Source: Erpobdella octoculata (lineage: Eukaryota; Annelida; Clitellata; Hirudinida; Erpobdellidae). From it: DNA of 64,000 nt. The translations under genes and the position numbers were made by a program. The stretch spans positions 2,558,854 to 2,622,853 of the forward strand of contig OZ022240.1 in NCBI GenBank assembly GCA_963978895.1, in the 5' to 3' direction. Of the stretch, positions 25,339-41,470 are shown piece by piece. Positions within the stretch are counted from its first letter, which is position 1, and each line of letters opens with the position of its first letter. The notes below the pieces were generated by a model. It saw nothing but the letters and a program-made list of their open reading frames with translations. It was not told where the DNA came from and did no database searches.

Positions 25339-28268
25339 ATGAATTTACTCATAATTATTTGGTACTTTACATTTTCAAACATGTGCTTATCCAGCAAATT
25401 AAATTTGGTGAAAAAATTTGTAAAATGTCAGTCCCATAATGAAAACAAAAAATGGTTGACTTGCAAATTGCCGCCTAGAAGTGTTGCAAAATTGCCACCA
25501 GAGGTTAAATGTGCAAGTTACTGCGCTTCAATTGGCAGTGGGCATGAAATCAGTTTTGACAACAAGTAGTTATTCATTACATATTTTAAGTTAAGCAGAA
25601 TTTTTTCAAAATATTTATTTTTATAAGAAAAATTATTTTAAAGTTATTTTTTTGATTTCTTGAAAGTCGTCCACTTGTTGGAGAAGTTCAAACATGCATG
25701 GGATTCAATTACCAGGCATCGAATGGAATGTGTCAGCTGTTTGATCAGCCTTGTCTTGGAAGCAATCTGGTTGTAGTTAATGACAGTTTGACTGCATTAT
25801 ACTATCAAGTAAGAAAACTCGATTTTTAATAATTTTAAAATAGAATTTTGAAAACAAATAATATTGCATTAAAAGCATTTTGTTTATATGATTGTGTATT
25901 TAGGCAAATTTATTCAATTAGGTTTTTTTAATAAAATTTTCTAAAATTATCCGAAATGTTTTTTTTAATTGAAAAAAAACATTATTTAGCGCAGATAATT
26001 TAGAAATAGTTTATTGCACTAAATAGTTTAATTGCGGTGTGGACCATGGTTAACTAACAATTGTTAAAAAATAACTTTTAAGGAAGGTCCTAACTCAGTT
26101 TATTTTTTCTGTAAGAGCATTTGGCTTGAAGTTTTAAAATTTATTTCTATATACAATTTTTTATTAAAATTATAAATGCTATAGAAAACACATATCAGCA
26201 AAATTTTTGCTTGAAATTAATTTTGAAAGTTAATTTCCTAGAATTAATTTATTGTTACAACTTAGAACTAATTGTTACTATTTTTAAAATTTTTGATGTT
26301 GAATTAAATTTTTTTGCAATCTGAACAAATTTATTTCATTACATTTAAGGTGGTTCAGCAGTCGGAATCAGTATGTTATTTTAAATGTGAGTAAGAATTT
26401 CGTTAGAATTAATAACATTAGGGTTAAAATGTGTTATACAATTATAATATTATAATAAGGCAATTTTTGGTTTAATTTTATATTATTCATTTTCCACAGA
26501 TTATTTGGATTGTAACGACATACCAGGCACTGGTCCACAAGACAGTGGCGTATATTGGATCAAAGTTGACAACCAGATGTATCCTGTTTATTGTCAAATT
26601 TCAGAAGATGGAACCAAATATACGGTTACTGTTTTGTGTTTTCAAATTTAAACATTTGCAATGATTATTTACTTTTTTAATGAAGGTAATTCAAAGACGA
26701 ATGGATGGATCAGAAGATTTTTTCAGAGGATGGGTGGATTATGAAAATGGGTTTGGAAATAAAAAAGGAGAATATTATCTTGGTTAGTTTTTTTTTATTA
26801 TTCTAAAGTTTGTATTTGTTTTTTGTGTGTGTGAATAAAACCTGGAAGTAAAAATGCAATGTTTAATTAAGTTGTAAAACTAAAATGTATTATTAACTTA
26901 ACAGGAAACTACCTTATTTCTCGCATGACCAATTTGAGAAGTTACAAATTGAGAATTGAATTAACTGCATTTGATGAAGTATCCGTGTATGATGAGTATG
27001 CTAACTTTATTGTGGGTCCAACAAATACAAACTACACACTGACGGTATCTGGATATTCAGGAATTACAGGTATGTTATTGATTCATAATTGTTTATATCT
27101 ATTGGAAAGCTTAGTCTTTTTAGTCTTTTATTAATTAAAATTGAGCATATTGGCTTATTTTGTGTATATTGTGCAGCTAGCACATACCTTGATCAAGTGT
27201 ATAATTTCAATATAAAACCTAAATACTGTAAAACGCCTTAAAATAAAGTTTGCCAAAAGTCATTTCATTTGTTTGGGCTAGCTCTCTTCTTATTTGTCAA
27301 TCTGCAAGAAATAAAATTCAAAACGTTCAAGACAGCGTAATAACTTTTGGATTACCAAGGCATTTATTAGACTAACTGTAAAACATAAATTACATAAGTA
27401 CAACATTTGAAACGGATAGGTGTAAAACATTTCTGCAGAAAATATTTAACCTTATCCAAGGCTGGGTTAATTAATACGGGGTATCGGTGAAGGTGGGCTC
27501 AGTTCAAGAAAATATGTTTGGTTTGCGATTCTTCATTGAAATTTGAACAGTTTTTTGTGTATTCAAGGAACGGGCCACGCCTCTTCACTGGCGGTCTATT
27601 AGTCTTTTTAATGGGTTGACCAAGCCAATCAACAACATTTGTTTATACTGGTCAGTTAAAATATAAATGTCTGAAAATAACATATTGTTATTCCCGATGG
27701 CTGTTAGATGATTTCTCTATGATAAAATGAAATTATCTCAAATAGGAATGATTTTTGATTGTAAACTAGGACCTCCGTTGGACATGGTGATTGGATGCCC
27801 GAGAAAAAAACAAGTAAAAACACGATTAGCAGTTCAAAACAATATGAAAGCTAGTTGTAATTGACAGTTCGATTCAGGAAGTCTTAAAAAAACTAGTTGG
27901 CATAGTTTTGCAGTTCTCGATGTGGCATGTAACAATATAAAATTTTCTATTCACTTTTAGTGAAGTTGAAGCAATTAACTATTAACGTTTGTACACATCT
28001 GTTAAATACTTTTTTAGGTGATTCAATGTCTCCCCACAATGGCAGAAAGTTTTCCACTTACGATGTAGATAATGACAATGATCCAGACGTAAACTGCGCA
28101 GTACAACATAAAGGAGCGTGGTGGTACCACGGCTGCTTCCACAGCAACCTCAATGGATACTATTATCATGATTGGTTTTCGCCTCTATGCGATGGTGTTA
28201 CTTATTACACTTTCAGGCCAGTGTACCATTCATTGAAAGCTACCAAGATGCTCATTACAAGAAAATAA
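25339..28268 (+). CDS. PAN-like/fibrinogen-domain secreted lectin, gene 7
   Basis: Exons 25339-25565, 25667-25808, 26350-26386, 26500-26624, 26686-26782, 26905-27069, 28018-28268; 347-residue open frame. It has a signal peptide, a PAN-like region and a linker reading QQSESVCYF, which keeps the Cys but changes the Leu and Met common to other copies. FReD has [35 protein letters not shown] instead of GEYWLG, DVDND and [11 protein letters not shown]. The variable loop [13 protein letters not shown] has an extra Cys. Exon 1 resembles gene 15, exon 2 gene 2, and exons 6-7 gene 14, so the gene is a mosaic. Intron 6 (948 bp) shows no recognisable element. Confidence 0.87.
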
Positions 28269-29186
28269 ACATTATTATAGTTTTGCTTTACAACAATTTA
28301 TTTCAAATGTTGACACTATATTTAATTTGTATTTTGTACTCATAGTAAACGTTCAATCATTCACAAATCAAAAGTCTGTTTTCTGACCCCGACGGAAGCA
28401 AGCATGGCAACTCACAACCCGTCCTACCAACGGCACGTACCCTTTGACCGGTGTACGGGGGAGTGGGGCAGATGCCTTTTGTTTAGTTTTTCTACTAATT
28501 GTGGGAATTCTCGGTATTCAGAACAAAACGTTGTTAAACATGACAGGTCTTTTACGACGATCAATAGACAATGCAATCTGTCTGAAATTCAAAAACACAA
28601 AACTTTTTCCATCACATAAATTATTTCAGCTGAACATATAGGAAATAGGAACACACACGCATACATGTAAACAAATTTACGAAAATTAGTTAAAAATGGT
28701 TTCCCATTGCTAACGGAACTTTTATTTTATATATGTAATTAATAGTTCAACGCTACAAAACAAAATTGTTCCATAAAACAGTATGAACAACTTTTTTATT
28801 TATTAAAAATATTGAATAGACACTTTTGTGCGACTGCCTAGACCATGAATTTGACGACGGAATTGACTGAAAAATTCGCGCATCGCACGCGAATCGTGCG
28901 TCAAGTGCGTCTAACGCTATTTTCAATTAATATCTATGAAAATTTTTTAAATGTTTATTAGAAAATGTTTAGTAGATTACCTAGACTATTAATATGAAAA
29001 CCTCACACGCTTTGCGCGCGAACCGTGTATCAAGTGCTGGTTACAAATAAAACACTAGTTTTTTATAATTATTTTGCTCATCTATAAAAAATATCTTTTA
29101 TTAATATTTCAAAAGTAAATTGTATAATATAAAACTCTAAAATTCAACTCCGGACACATATATTAACGCTAAATTTTATTTAAATT
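28269..29186. other. Spacer between gene 7 and gene 8
   Basis: The first part (about 28370-28620) is a diverged copy of the flank at 23587-23850 and 53120-53380. The rest is AT-rich. A CACATATATTAAC element just before gene 8 (about 29156) is like the TATA block of genes 7 and 15. Two GC-richer words (GCGCATCGCACGCGAATCG at about 28877, GCGCGCGAACCGTG at about 29014) stand out but have no assigned role. Confidence 0.5.
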
Positions 29187-31129
29187 ATGAATTTGCTCAT
29201 AATTATTTGGTACTTTACATTATCAAACGTGTGTTTATCACAAAAATCAAATTTCATGAGAAAATTTGCGAAATGTCGGTGGTTTAACGAGAGCAAAGAA
29301 ATGTTGACCTGCACATTGCCGCCTATAAGTGTTGCAAAAATGTCATCAGAAATTAAATGTGCAAGTTACTGTGCTTCTATTGGCAGTGGACAGGAAATCT
29401 TTTTTAACAAAAAGTAACTGTTTTATTTTATTTTTTTTTCAAATAAACGTTTTTTAAAATTAGTTTCTTCTAAAAATAAAATTTTTTAAGTCGTTTACTT
29501 TCTGGAGAAGTGCAAACATGTTATGGATTCAACTACCAGGCATCGAATGGAATGTGTCAGCTGTTTGATCAGCCATGTCTTCTTAGTAACGTAACTGCAG
29601 TGACTAATAAACTGATTGGCATTTATTACCAGGTTTGAGAATAAAAATAATCTATGAGCTCAATATGAAATATGAATTATTTTTAAACAAATTTTCAATT
29701 AAAATAGATGACTTTTATTTTAAAGAAAACTTTTCAAAGATTGTTTAGCCCTTAATTACAGTGACATTTAAAAACATAATGCAATAAAAAAGCTAATAAT
29801 AAAGCTTTTGCAAGCCAGTCAAGCCTTGATAAAAAAGGAGGAAAAATAATAACAAGATTAAATGACGATCTGTGACAGAATATATACTTTGCTACGTATT
29901 TCCGATTTGCTATCAATTTCAAAACGCTTTAATTTATAACACTATAAAATATTACATAAAAAATTAAAATTGTAAACACGATATAAAATACAAAACATAT
30001 TTTATTATCAATTGTTTTTTTTACTACAGATAGTTCAGCTGTTTGAATCAATGTGTTATATTGAAGGTGAGTTATTTGTTTGTGGAAGAATTGGTTTGAA
30101 ATAAATAGTTTTCTAAAATGTTTCTCACAAATAAAACTGTTTTTCAAAATATTTTTTGTTTACCTTTTATTCGTTCCATTTTCAAATAGATTACTCGGAT
30201 TGTAACGATATACCAGGCACTGGTCCAGAAGATAGTGGCGTATATTGGATCAATGTTGACAACCAGGCATATCCTGTGTATTGCCAAGTCTCAGATGATG
30301 GAACAAAATATACAGTTACTGTATACCGTTTTACAAATTTAAATTTGCAATTAATTGATTTAATAATACAGGTAATTCAAAGACGAATGGATGGATTAGT
30401 AAATTTCTACAGAGAATGGACTGATTATGAAAATGGATTTGGAAATTTACACGGAGAGTACTGGCTCGGTAAGTGTTTAAGTATAGATTAACTATTTAAA
30501 CTGATACAAGTGTCTCAAATTATACTAATAAATATATATGAACAGGTAATAACCTTATTTCCCGTGTGACTAATTTAAAAAGCTACAAACTGAGAATTGA
30601 ATTGGAGACATTTGATGGAGTATCCGCTTATGCGGAATTTTCTAACTTCACTGTGGGTCCACCAAATACAAACTACACACTGACGGTTTCTGGATATTCT
30701 GGAACTGCTGGTGTTTTGGATTTAAGATAATTTATCTGTTTAAAAAATATTTTTATTTAATTAAATATTATGTCTACAAGTCAGTGTCAATTGAAGTTTT
30801 CAAATCTGTTTTATTTAAATTTTAGCAAAACTTTGCTAATGAAAAATGTACTCATCTAAAATATAATTATTCATTCAGGTGATTCCATGAACTTCCACAA
30901 TGGCATGATGTTTACAACTTACAATGCTGACAATGACAAACATACCACTATAAATTGTGCAGTACAACATAAAGGAGGGTGGTGGTACAATTACTGCTAC
31001 TGGAGCAACCTCAATGGGTACTATTATCATGTACAGGCGTCATATTCTGATGACAGCATTAATTATGTCACTTTCAAATCATCTTTCGAGTCAATGAAAG
31101 CTACCAGGATGTTTATCACAAGAAAATAA
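29187..31129 (+). CDS. PAN-like/fibrinogen-domain secreted lectin, gene 8
   Basis: Exons 29187-29413, 29491-29632, 30030-30066, 30190-30314, 30372-30468, 30546-30710, 30879-31129; 347-residue open frame. The compact gene (1.94 kb) has the shortest introns in the array. Exon 2 carries TCYGFNYQ and VTNKLIGIYYQ, features shared only with gene 15. The linker begins IVQLFESMC. FReD has [16 protein letters not shown], the Ca-site motif NADND, and YNYCYWSNLNG; the loop VQASYSDDSINY groups with gene 2. Exon 2 ends CAG/GTTTGAG. No defects were seen. Confidence 0.88.
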
Positions 31130-32284
31130 ACATTATTATATATTTCCTCTAAACAACATTTTATTTTATTAATGAACTTTAATAGTTTTATAAATTTGAG
31201 GACACGTGTTGTTAGCATATATATATATAAGTTTAATACATTTTTTTTAAAACTAGAGTTTTTTTATTGAAATTTGAATAAAATTAAGAAACAAGCAACG
31301 TATGTGAAAATGTTTTTATAACATAGATTCTTATTAATAATATTATTATATTCCGGCTAATCCTGCAGTTGTGGTCGCCTAACAATGCCTAAAACTATCT
31401 ACATCTGTTAATTTCGATTTAACGTTTTAAAAATAATTTGTTTTTGGAAAAAATATTTTTAATTTTGTTGAATTGTTAAAAATCATCCACTTGCTGGAGA
31501 AGTTCAGACATGCATGGGATTCAACTACCAGGCATCAAATGGAATGTGTCAGCTGTTTGATCAACCATGTCCTAATACCAATCTGACAGTTATTACTGAC
31601 AAACTGACTGGAATATACTATCAAGTCAGAAAACTTTTATAATTTTAATAAATTACCAAGCAATAGTATATCGTTGTATGTCTAGTGTTTATTTTTGCAA
31701 TAAAAAAATGGCTTTTTTTGCAGCAGTACATTTTTTATTCTATTAAACGTTGGGGTTAAAACAAAATAATAATCAAAAAATTTTTCGTCGCTTAATAATC
31801 ATCCTGAAAAAGTGGTTTCAATAGAGATAAAGTCGTGTCAAATCTAACATCGCGTAACTCGCTTAGACAAAAAAGCTCACTCTTGCGGTCAACTCAGCCT
31901 TTTATCCACCCACCTGTGTTCAAAAAATAATTACCAGTTTGACCTAGCTGGGTAATATGGAAATTGTTCTGCGTGATCCCAACGTGCTGTTTTGATGCCT
32001 CTGAAACAGCAATATCAATTATGGAGAGACAGTGGGATTTTGATATAAAACATTCTTGATTTTAAAGTGGGTTTTCCTTGATTGTTAGGTAAATGTAAAC
32101 AATTGGACTTGATTTAGTTATCTAACAAGTAAATTAAAAACGAATTTTTAAAACCAATGCTCTTATATGTAATTAAAACACAAATTTTGCAATCAATTTT
32201 TTCTTATATTACTCTTTTATTTTATGTTAAAGTCGAAATATCTTAATTATATCGAAATATCAAAATTAATTAAAATTATCTAAA

Positions 32285-32465
32285 TTAATTGACTTATTGT
32301 AAAACTAATAATTGAATATTGCATTGTCTTCTATTTTAAGCATGTATGCAAAATTTGAAAAAATCTATCATCAGGAAGTGACTCAAAAATTGATTGCAAG
32401 ATTTGAAACAAACAGACAGACAGAGAAACAGAGACGACGAGTTAATAAAAGCATTGGTAATAATA
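32285..32465 (+). repeat. Direct repeat, copy 1 (pair with 32690-32880)
   Basis: The block from TTGACTTATTGTAAAACTAA through GGAAGTGACTCAAAAATTGA to AGTTAATAAAAGCATTGGTA is repeated 405 bp downstream with few changes. It contains GACAGACAGAGAAACAGA-type purine runs. Local duplication within pseudogene locus 9. Confidence 0.9.
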
Positions 32466-32608
32466 ATAAAAATATCATCAAAAAGCATCGAATTTAAATA
32501 TCTCAACTATTTTCATGAAAATTTCGTACACGCTTGAGAATCGCGGTCAGTGAGTGTGGTTCGTGTTAACTTGGTAAAATAGTCTGCCAGTCGGTTAGCG
32601 TTTTGTGG

Positions 32609-32680
32609 TCAAGAAAACCCTCAAGAAAACCCTCAAGAAAACCCTCAAGAAACCCCTCGATAAAATCCTCAAGAAAATTA
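32609..32680 (+). repeat. 12-bp tandem repeat, TCAAGAAAACCC
   Basis: About six units, with decay in the last two, between the two longer direct repeats. It ends at the start of the second direct repeat. Confidence 0.85.
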
Positions 32681-32689
32681 ACTAAATTA

Positions 32690-32880
32690 ATTGACTTATT
32701 GTAAAACTAATAATTGAATATTGCATTGTCTTCTATCTTGAGCATGTATGCAAAATTTGAAAAAAATCTATCAACAGGAAGTGACTCAAAAATTGATTGC
32801 AAGATTTGAAACAGACAAGAAACAGACAGAGAAACAGACAGAGAAACAGAGCCGACGAGTTAATAAAAGCATTGGTAAAA
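32690..32880 (+). repeat. Direct repeat, copy 2
   Basis: Second copy of the 32285-32465 block, with an expanded ACAGAGAAACAG stretch. It runs up to the intron before the exon 3 remnant of locus 9. Confidence 0.9.
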
Positions 32881-33165
32881 ACATCTATTTGTTTACATTT
32901 AAGGTAGTTCAGATGTTGGAATCAATGTGCTATTTTGGAAGTGAGTAAGTCGTTAGTAACTAAATGTTTCTAATGAGAATAAATATTAAAAATATTTGAT
33001 AAATTAAGTTTTTTTTAAAGTATTATAATTTTAACATCTATATTTTTAATAGATTAATTAGATTGTAACGAAATACCCGGCTCTGGCTCAGATGAGAGTG
33101 GCGTATATTGTATCCAAGTTTACAACCAAACTTTTCCAGCTGACTGTCAAATTTCTGAAAACCAG

Positions 33166-34277
33166 TTGTTGTTAATTTATTTATTAATATTGTTCAGTTG
33201 AGTAAATCATTGTTGTATTGTGTCCGCTACTGTTTATTGACCAGCAAGAATATACTAAGATTCATTAAATTTGTTTCAAAAATGATAATTTGCAAAATTA
33301 GTTTGAAATTATTGGAAAAACTGCTAATTTTTGAGCGGTGGCGTGAATTGAAACAAAACATGACTAATTTAAAAAATAAAACTGAATGTCTCGGACAATC
33401 TAGGGCTCCTGAAACTTTTAAATATAGCTGGACAGTTTTAGTGAACTAGAAAAAAATTTGAGCTTTGCAATAAAGTTTTTGTTTTTAAGAAATACGAGTT
33501 ATCAAATTAACTGATCATTACATAAAATTAATAAGTGTTGACTGACTAAATTTTTGATTTACTTGTTTACTCACTCAATCACTGAGTCCGAGAAAAAAAA
33601 GAGCAGAAATAACATACGAAGAAAAGAAGAAAAAAATAAAAGGGGAATAAAATAAGAGAAGAAAAAGACAGAAAAATAAAGATAAAAGGCAAATATGAAA
33701 AAAAACAGACAGCAGTAGGTAATTCAGTTCATGTATAGACCTGTGTGTGTGTCTATGTGTGTGTATGTATATATATAGGCTTTTGAGTTCGGTAGGAATA
33801 AGTTATGCAGTATGAACAATGTATAAAATTTTCATATTCAGAAAGTTGGCATCGCTTTTTTGTTTTCGTAAAAAACCTGTTGTGTCCCCAACTTTCTATT
33901 CAAAATTTTGAATCATGAAAAAGTATTTTTTGCTTTCACATTCGATTAGAACCTAAACCAGTGCTTTAATTTAAAAAAAAACAAACTGTTAGCTGAAATT
34001 TGATTATTGTGAAGTATTCCTCATAAAAGTTTGCTCCTAATTTCAAATTTTCTCTATAATTATGTAGGTTTTTTAGTGCATTTAGTTCCCTTAGTTATGT
34101 TAGCAGCAAAAAATTAGATGGTATGAAAACCTTTTTAATATTATATATTTGAATATATATTCAGAACTCTACACATTTGTTAGCTCTAATTTTCAAGACT
34201 CTGTACTAGATAAGTGTCGCATAATATAATTTTTCATTCTCTCATGTTTTAAGGTTTAATTACTTTATATTGAAGTT
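33166..34277. other. Spacer between locus 9 and gene 10
   Basis: AT-rich, with a purine-rich run at about 33590-33700 and a (TG)-rich patch at about 33743-33770. An 83-codon frame at 33198-33449 shows no domain. No exons were found. Confidence 0.5.
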
Positions 34278-37410
<3,133 letters not shown>

Positions 37411-37482
37411 TTTTCGACATTCTCAAAACACATTATTGCATATTTATCTTGTGAAGTTGTTGAGTGTAATTGTATTGAAATT

Positions 37483-39577
37483 ATGAACTTGTTGGTATTT
37501 GTTTGGTATTCAACGATATCAAAAATATGTTCATCAGCAAATTTTCATTCGAAGAACATTTTCAAAAAATGTCAGTGGCCTTACGGAAGCCAAGAATTGT
37601 TGACTTGCAAAATGCCGTCATCCTATGTCGCAACATTGTCATCAGAAATTAGATGTGCAAGTTACTGTGCTTCTATTGGCAGTGGCCATGTTATCACTTT
37701 CGACAATAAGTAGTTATTTATTACACATTTTACTTTTAACCAAACAGTTTCTAATAAATAATTTTTTTAAAGTTATCCACTTGTTGGAGAAGTTCGAACA
37801 TGTTTAGGATTCAACTACCAGTCATCAAATGGAATGTGTCAGCTGTTTGATCAACCTTGTCTTCAAAGTAATTTGTCTGTAGTTAGTGACAAACTCACTG
37901 GAGTGTACTTTCAAGTTAGATAATCCTTCAAGTTTAAAAATAATAAATAATAGTAATTTCTCATTAAAACAATTTTCTAAAAAAATATTTTGGTAATACA
38001 AGGTAGTTCAACAACTAAATTCATTGTGCTATTTTGGAGGTGAGTCGTTTTTTAAGAATTTTTTAGCTGTAAAATGCTTTGCAAAATTTCTCATACTGAA
38101 GCGTAGTGGTATAGCGGTAGAATCCAGAGGAGCGTGGTGTTATAACGGTAGGGTCCAGAAAGGCGTAGAATTATAGCGGGTTGAAATTGCTAGGAAAATC
38201 TCACATCGCGAAACTCGCTCGTACAAAACGTTTGAGGGAAATTCAGCTGTTCGTCTGCTTGGGATAATCAAAGGAAGTCCAGTTCAGACTCGGTAAATAG
38301 CAGAGAACTGCATATTCTAATAAATTAGATCTGCGTGGTACCAGCGTGGCTTCTTCTGACTCTTCTAAAGCTAAGCTACTTGTTCTTGTAATATTCATTG
38401 CATCATATCTGTTTTATCATATCATATCATATCATAAATTTAAATTTGCTTTTTCAACCTGTGTTTTGTTTATGTTCTCAATAGATTATTCAGATTGTAA
38501 CGATATACCGGGCACTGGTCCAGAAAACAGTGGCGTATTTTGGATCAAAGTTGACAACCAAACATTTCCTGTTTACTGTCAAATCTCAGAAAACGGAACT
38601 AAATACACAGTTATTGTTTAAAGTTTTAGAAATAATATTTATTTAATCATTTAGTTTTTCAACAAAGGTCATTCAAAAGCGAATGGATGGATCTGTTAAT
38701 TTCTACAGAACATGGCTAATTTATGAGAGTGGATTTGGAAATTTAAATGGAGACTATTGGCTCGGTGGGTGGCTTATTAATTTCATTATTACATTTAAAC
38801 AATTATTTACAAATTCAACTTTGAGTTAAATAAATAGAAAAAATTTATGCAAATATTAAACTATACAGGTAACTTCTTCATTTCACGTTTGACCAATTTG
38901 GGAAGTTACAAATTGAGAATTGAATTAATGGCATTCGATGGAATACGCGCATATGCTGAATATGCTAACTTCACTGTTGGTCCAAAAAGCTCAAAATATG
39001 TATTAACAGTGTCTGGTTATTTAGGAACTGCAGGTATGTTATTTGAATTAGAAATCTTTTTTTTTTAATAAGATAAAGGATTAAGAGCAACGAATAATAT
39101 AAGTAATCTGGAATGCGATTGGCATTCGAAGCGAACGTGTTTTCACTATTCAATTAAAAGAACATAATCTTTTAATAAGCACTCCTAAAATTCTGCCACA
39201 AAAATTGTTACAATCAAAGTTTAATATAAAAAGTTTAAACAGCAAAAAACATCAATTAATTTGACTGTTTTTCCCAAGTTTTCCAATAACCTTTTATCAA
39301 GTTTCAGTAAATGTTCATTCATCCAGGTGATTCCATGTCTTACCACAATGGCATGAAGTTTTCCACATACGATGTTGACAATGACGTAGACGTTAGCACA
39401 CACTGTGCCAAAAACTACGAGGGGGCTTGGTGGTACAACAACTGCTCCCGGAGCAATCTCAATGGGCACTACTATTTCCGTGGTCAGGTTTCTCTTTCGG
39501 ATGGAGTTTCTTATCAAACTTTCAGATCGATTCCCGAGTCAATGAAAAACTCTAGGATGCTCATCACAAAGAAATAA
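37483..39577 (+). CDS. PAN-like/fibrinogen-domain secreted lectin, gene 11
   Basis: Exons 37483-37709, 37773-37914, 38003-38039, 38485-38609, 38668-38764, 38869-39033, 39327-39577; 347-residue open frame. The PAN-like half keeps all Cys but is more diverged ([20 protein letters not shown]). The linker is [10 protein letters not shown]. FReD has [33 protein letters not shown] and [18 protein letters not shown], the most divergent pocket and loop of the array. Intron 3 is lengthened by a 32-bp tandem repeat and a short TATCA run. Confidence 0.87.
38097..38182 (+). repeat. Degenerate 32-bp tandem repeat in intron 3 of gene 11
   Basis: About 2.6 units of a GCGTAGTGGTATAGCGGTAG-like sequence ending in a TCCAGA word. 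The words recall a tRNA D-arm, but no complete tRNA can be folded. The sequence after it (ATCGCG.AACTCGCT) is shared with about 31850, which points to a dispersed element. Confidence 0.6.
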
Positions 39578-39753
39578 ACGTTATTATAATTATCGTATAA
39601 AAGTTTTCTTTCTTCTTCTGCACTTAACTACTTTTAGTGTTTTGCACCAATTATTTTTAGTTTACTTATAAATAAGTTCATTAAAACATTTGAAAAAAGT
39701 TTATAGCTTTTTTTTACAAACTTTTATTTAGGTTACAATTTCTGTTCGTGGGT

Positions 39754-39940
39754 GTGTGTGTGGCTTTCTCTTTGCGCAAATCTTGCAAGTGAAATTTAAC
39801 CAGCTTTTTGACTAGCTAGGAAGCTGAAACTTTCGGCATAGCTTTATATTGGATGACAATACATGATTCAATTAAAAAAATTTAATTTGAACATCTTCCG
39901 TATTTCTAAATCGAGTGTATTTGAAATTAAAGTTTGTGTT
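39754..39940 (+). repeat. Dispersed repeat with TG tract, copy in the gene 11 3' flank
   Basis: Starts in TGTGTGTGTGGCTTTCTC and runs through AACCAGCTTTTTGACTAGCT to CGAGTGTATTTGAAATT. It matches 47805-47990 in reverse orientation, where the TG/CA end is much expanded. No coding capacity. Confidence 0.8.
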
Positions 39941-40829
39941 AAAAAACTAGTTTTTTATTTTACTTGTTTATAATTGGCTAACTTAAACACTTTTTTTATT
40001 TAAAAAACCAGGTAGGCTTATATCACGATTATTAAATTTTTTTAGTTACGTTATCGTATTAGAACTGTTTGTACAACACACTATCATTAATTGCAAATTT
40101 TGCCCCTTACTGTTGTCAGTTTAGAATATAAACTTCTGCATTAAATAGTTTTGTTTATTGCCGTTTCTGTCAATATTATTTTGTTAATAGTTGTGTTTGC
40201 TACAGTTTATTGATCAGCGTCTATCATTGATTTTGAAATAATGGTGATTTGTGATAGGTTTTAGACTGCGAAATAAGTTAAAGTTCAGAAAGCAAAGCAA
40301 CGCATTGATGAAATTGAACTCTATAAAAAATATCGATTTTTTTAAAGTGGGTTTTCCTTGATTGTTAGGTAAATAAAAACAATTGGACATCTCTGGAACC
40401 AAACTGACCAATAAACTGTTTACGTGATCTCCTTACCGAATCTGCTTTAAGAAAAATAAAAAAGAGCCCAGATGTTTGTCAATTTTAGGAATCCTATTGA
40501 TCTGGTCAGCAAAAAGTCTATACGCTGAGGTAGAAAATTTTTACACACTGAAACCATTAGCAGTTTTTAATTCGTTTTAGAAAAATAATAACGCAAAAGA
40601 CATTTGTTTTAATGGGGCGACGTTAAAGTCCTTAGAAAGATTTATTAATAGTTAATTGTCCGTGTTTTTCAGAGTACAGTTTTTTGATTCTTTTCCTTAA
40701 TCATCATTTTGTGTGCAAATGAACAATTTGACGATCCCATGTATTGATTAATCATTTTGTTGGTACGCATTGTTTATCCATTCACAACGTGCTCCAGGAA
40801 CTCATCGGTGACCCATTAACAATTCAGAA

Positions 40830-40925
40830 GATTCCATGTACTACCACGATTATAATTCTCAATACTTACAATTATGCAGATGCATAAAACATAAGCTGTG
40901 CAATTCAAAACGAAAATGCTAACTG
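40830..40925 (+). pseudogene. Decayed FReD exon 7 relic A
   Basis: GATTCCATGTACTACCAC is the standard exon 7 opening, and weaker similarity continues through a TACAATTATGCAGATGC stretch. It directly precedes a (TA)n tract. The upstream 250 bp matches the sequence before relic D near 46.0 kb. Confidence 0.65.
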
Positions 40926-40927
40926 AT

Positions 40928-40929
<2 letters not shown>

Positions 40930-41023
<94 letters not shown>
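40930..41023. repeat. (TA)n microsatellite
   Basis: First of two TA tracts that flank a tRNA-derived sequence, in the region upstream of gene 12. Confidence 0.97.
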
Positions 41024-41236
<213 letters not shown>

Positions 41237-41470
41237 TGCGTGTACATTTATATATAGTTTATATATATACATCTCTAGAAAAAATCACAACTGCTCTAGA
41301 GGCCAAATAATTCATAGGCTTATTTAAAGACTTTTTTATAGCTGAAATGAAGTTATAGTAATAGAGTTATAGTTTGAATTATTCATTGAACATATATCTG
41401 TATTAGGTATTGCTGCACGTAGTTTACATATATAACTTGTCGATATATAGAGTATAATTATATCGAAGTC

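Larger units (their letters stand above)
31483..33165 (+). pseudogene. FReD locus 9, orphan exons 2-4
   Basis: No exon 1 precedes it. An exon 2 copy (31483-31624) is open and well conserved ([17 protein letters not shown]), but its acceptor reads AAA instead of AAG. Exon 3 is 32904-32940 with QMLESMC. The exon 4 remnant (33053-33165) has TAA as its second codon and loses the family end (NGTKYT). Exons 5-7 are absent. Between exons 2 and 3 lie two direct repeats of about 180 bp and a 12-bp tandem repeat. The locus is dead as a lectin gene. Confidence 0.85.

Noticed and set aside
33198..33449. 83-codon frame with an MTNLKN word like FReD exon 6
   Set aside because: No splice acceptor or wider exon 6 similarity; the word alone is not enough.
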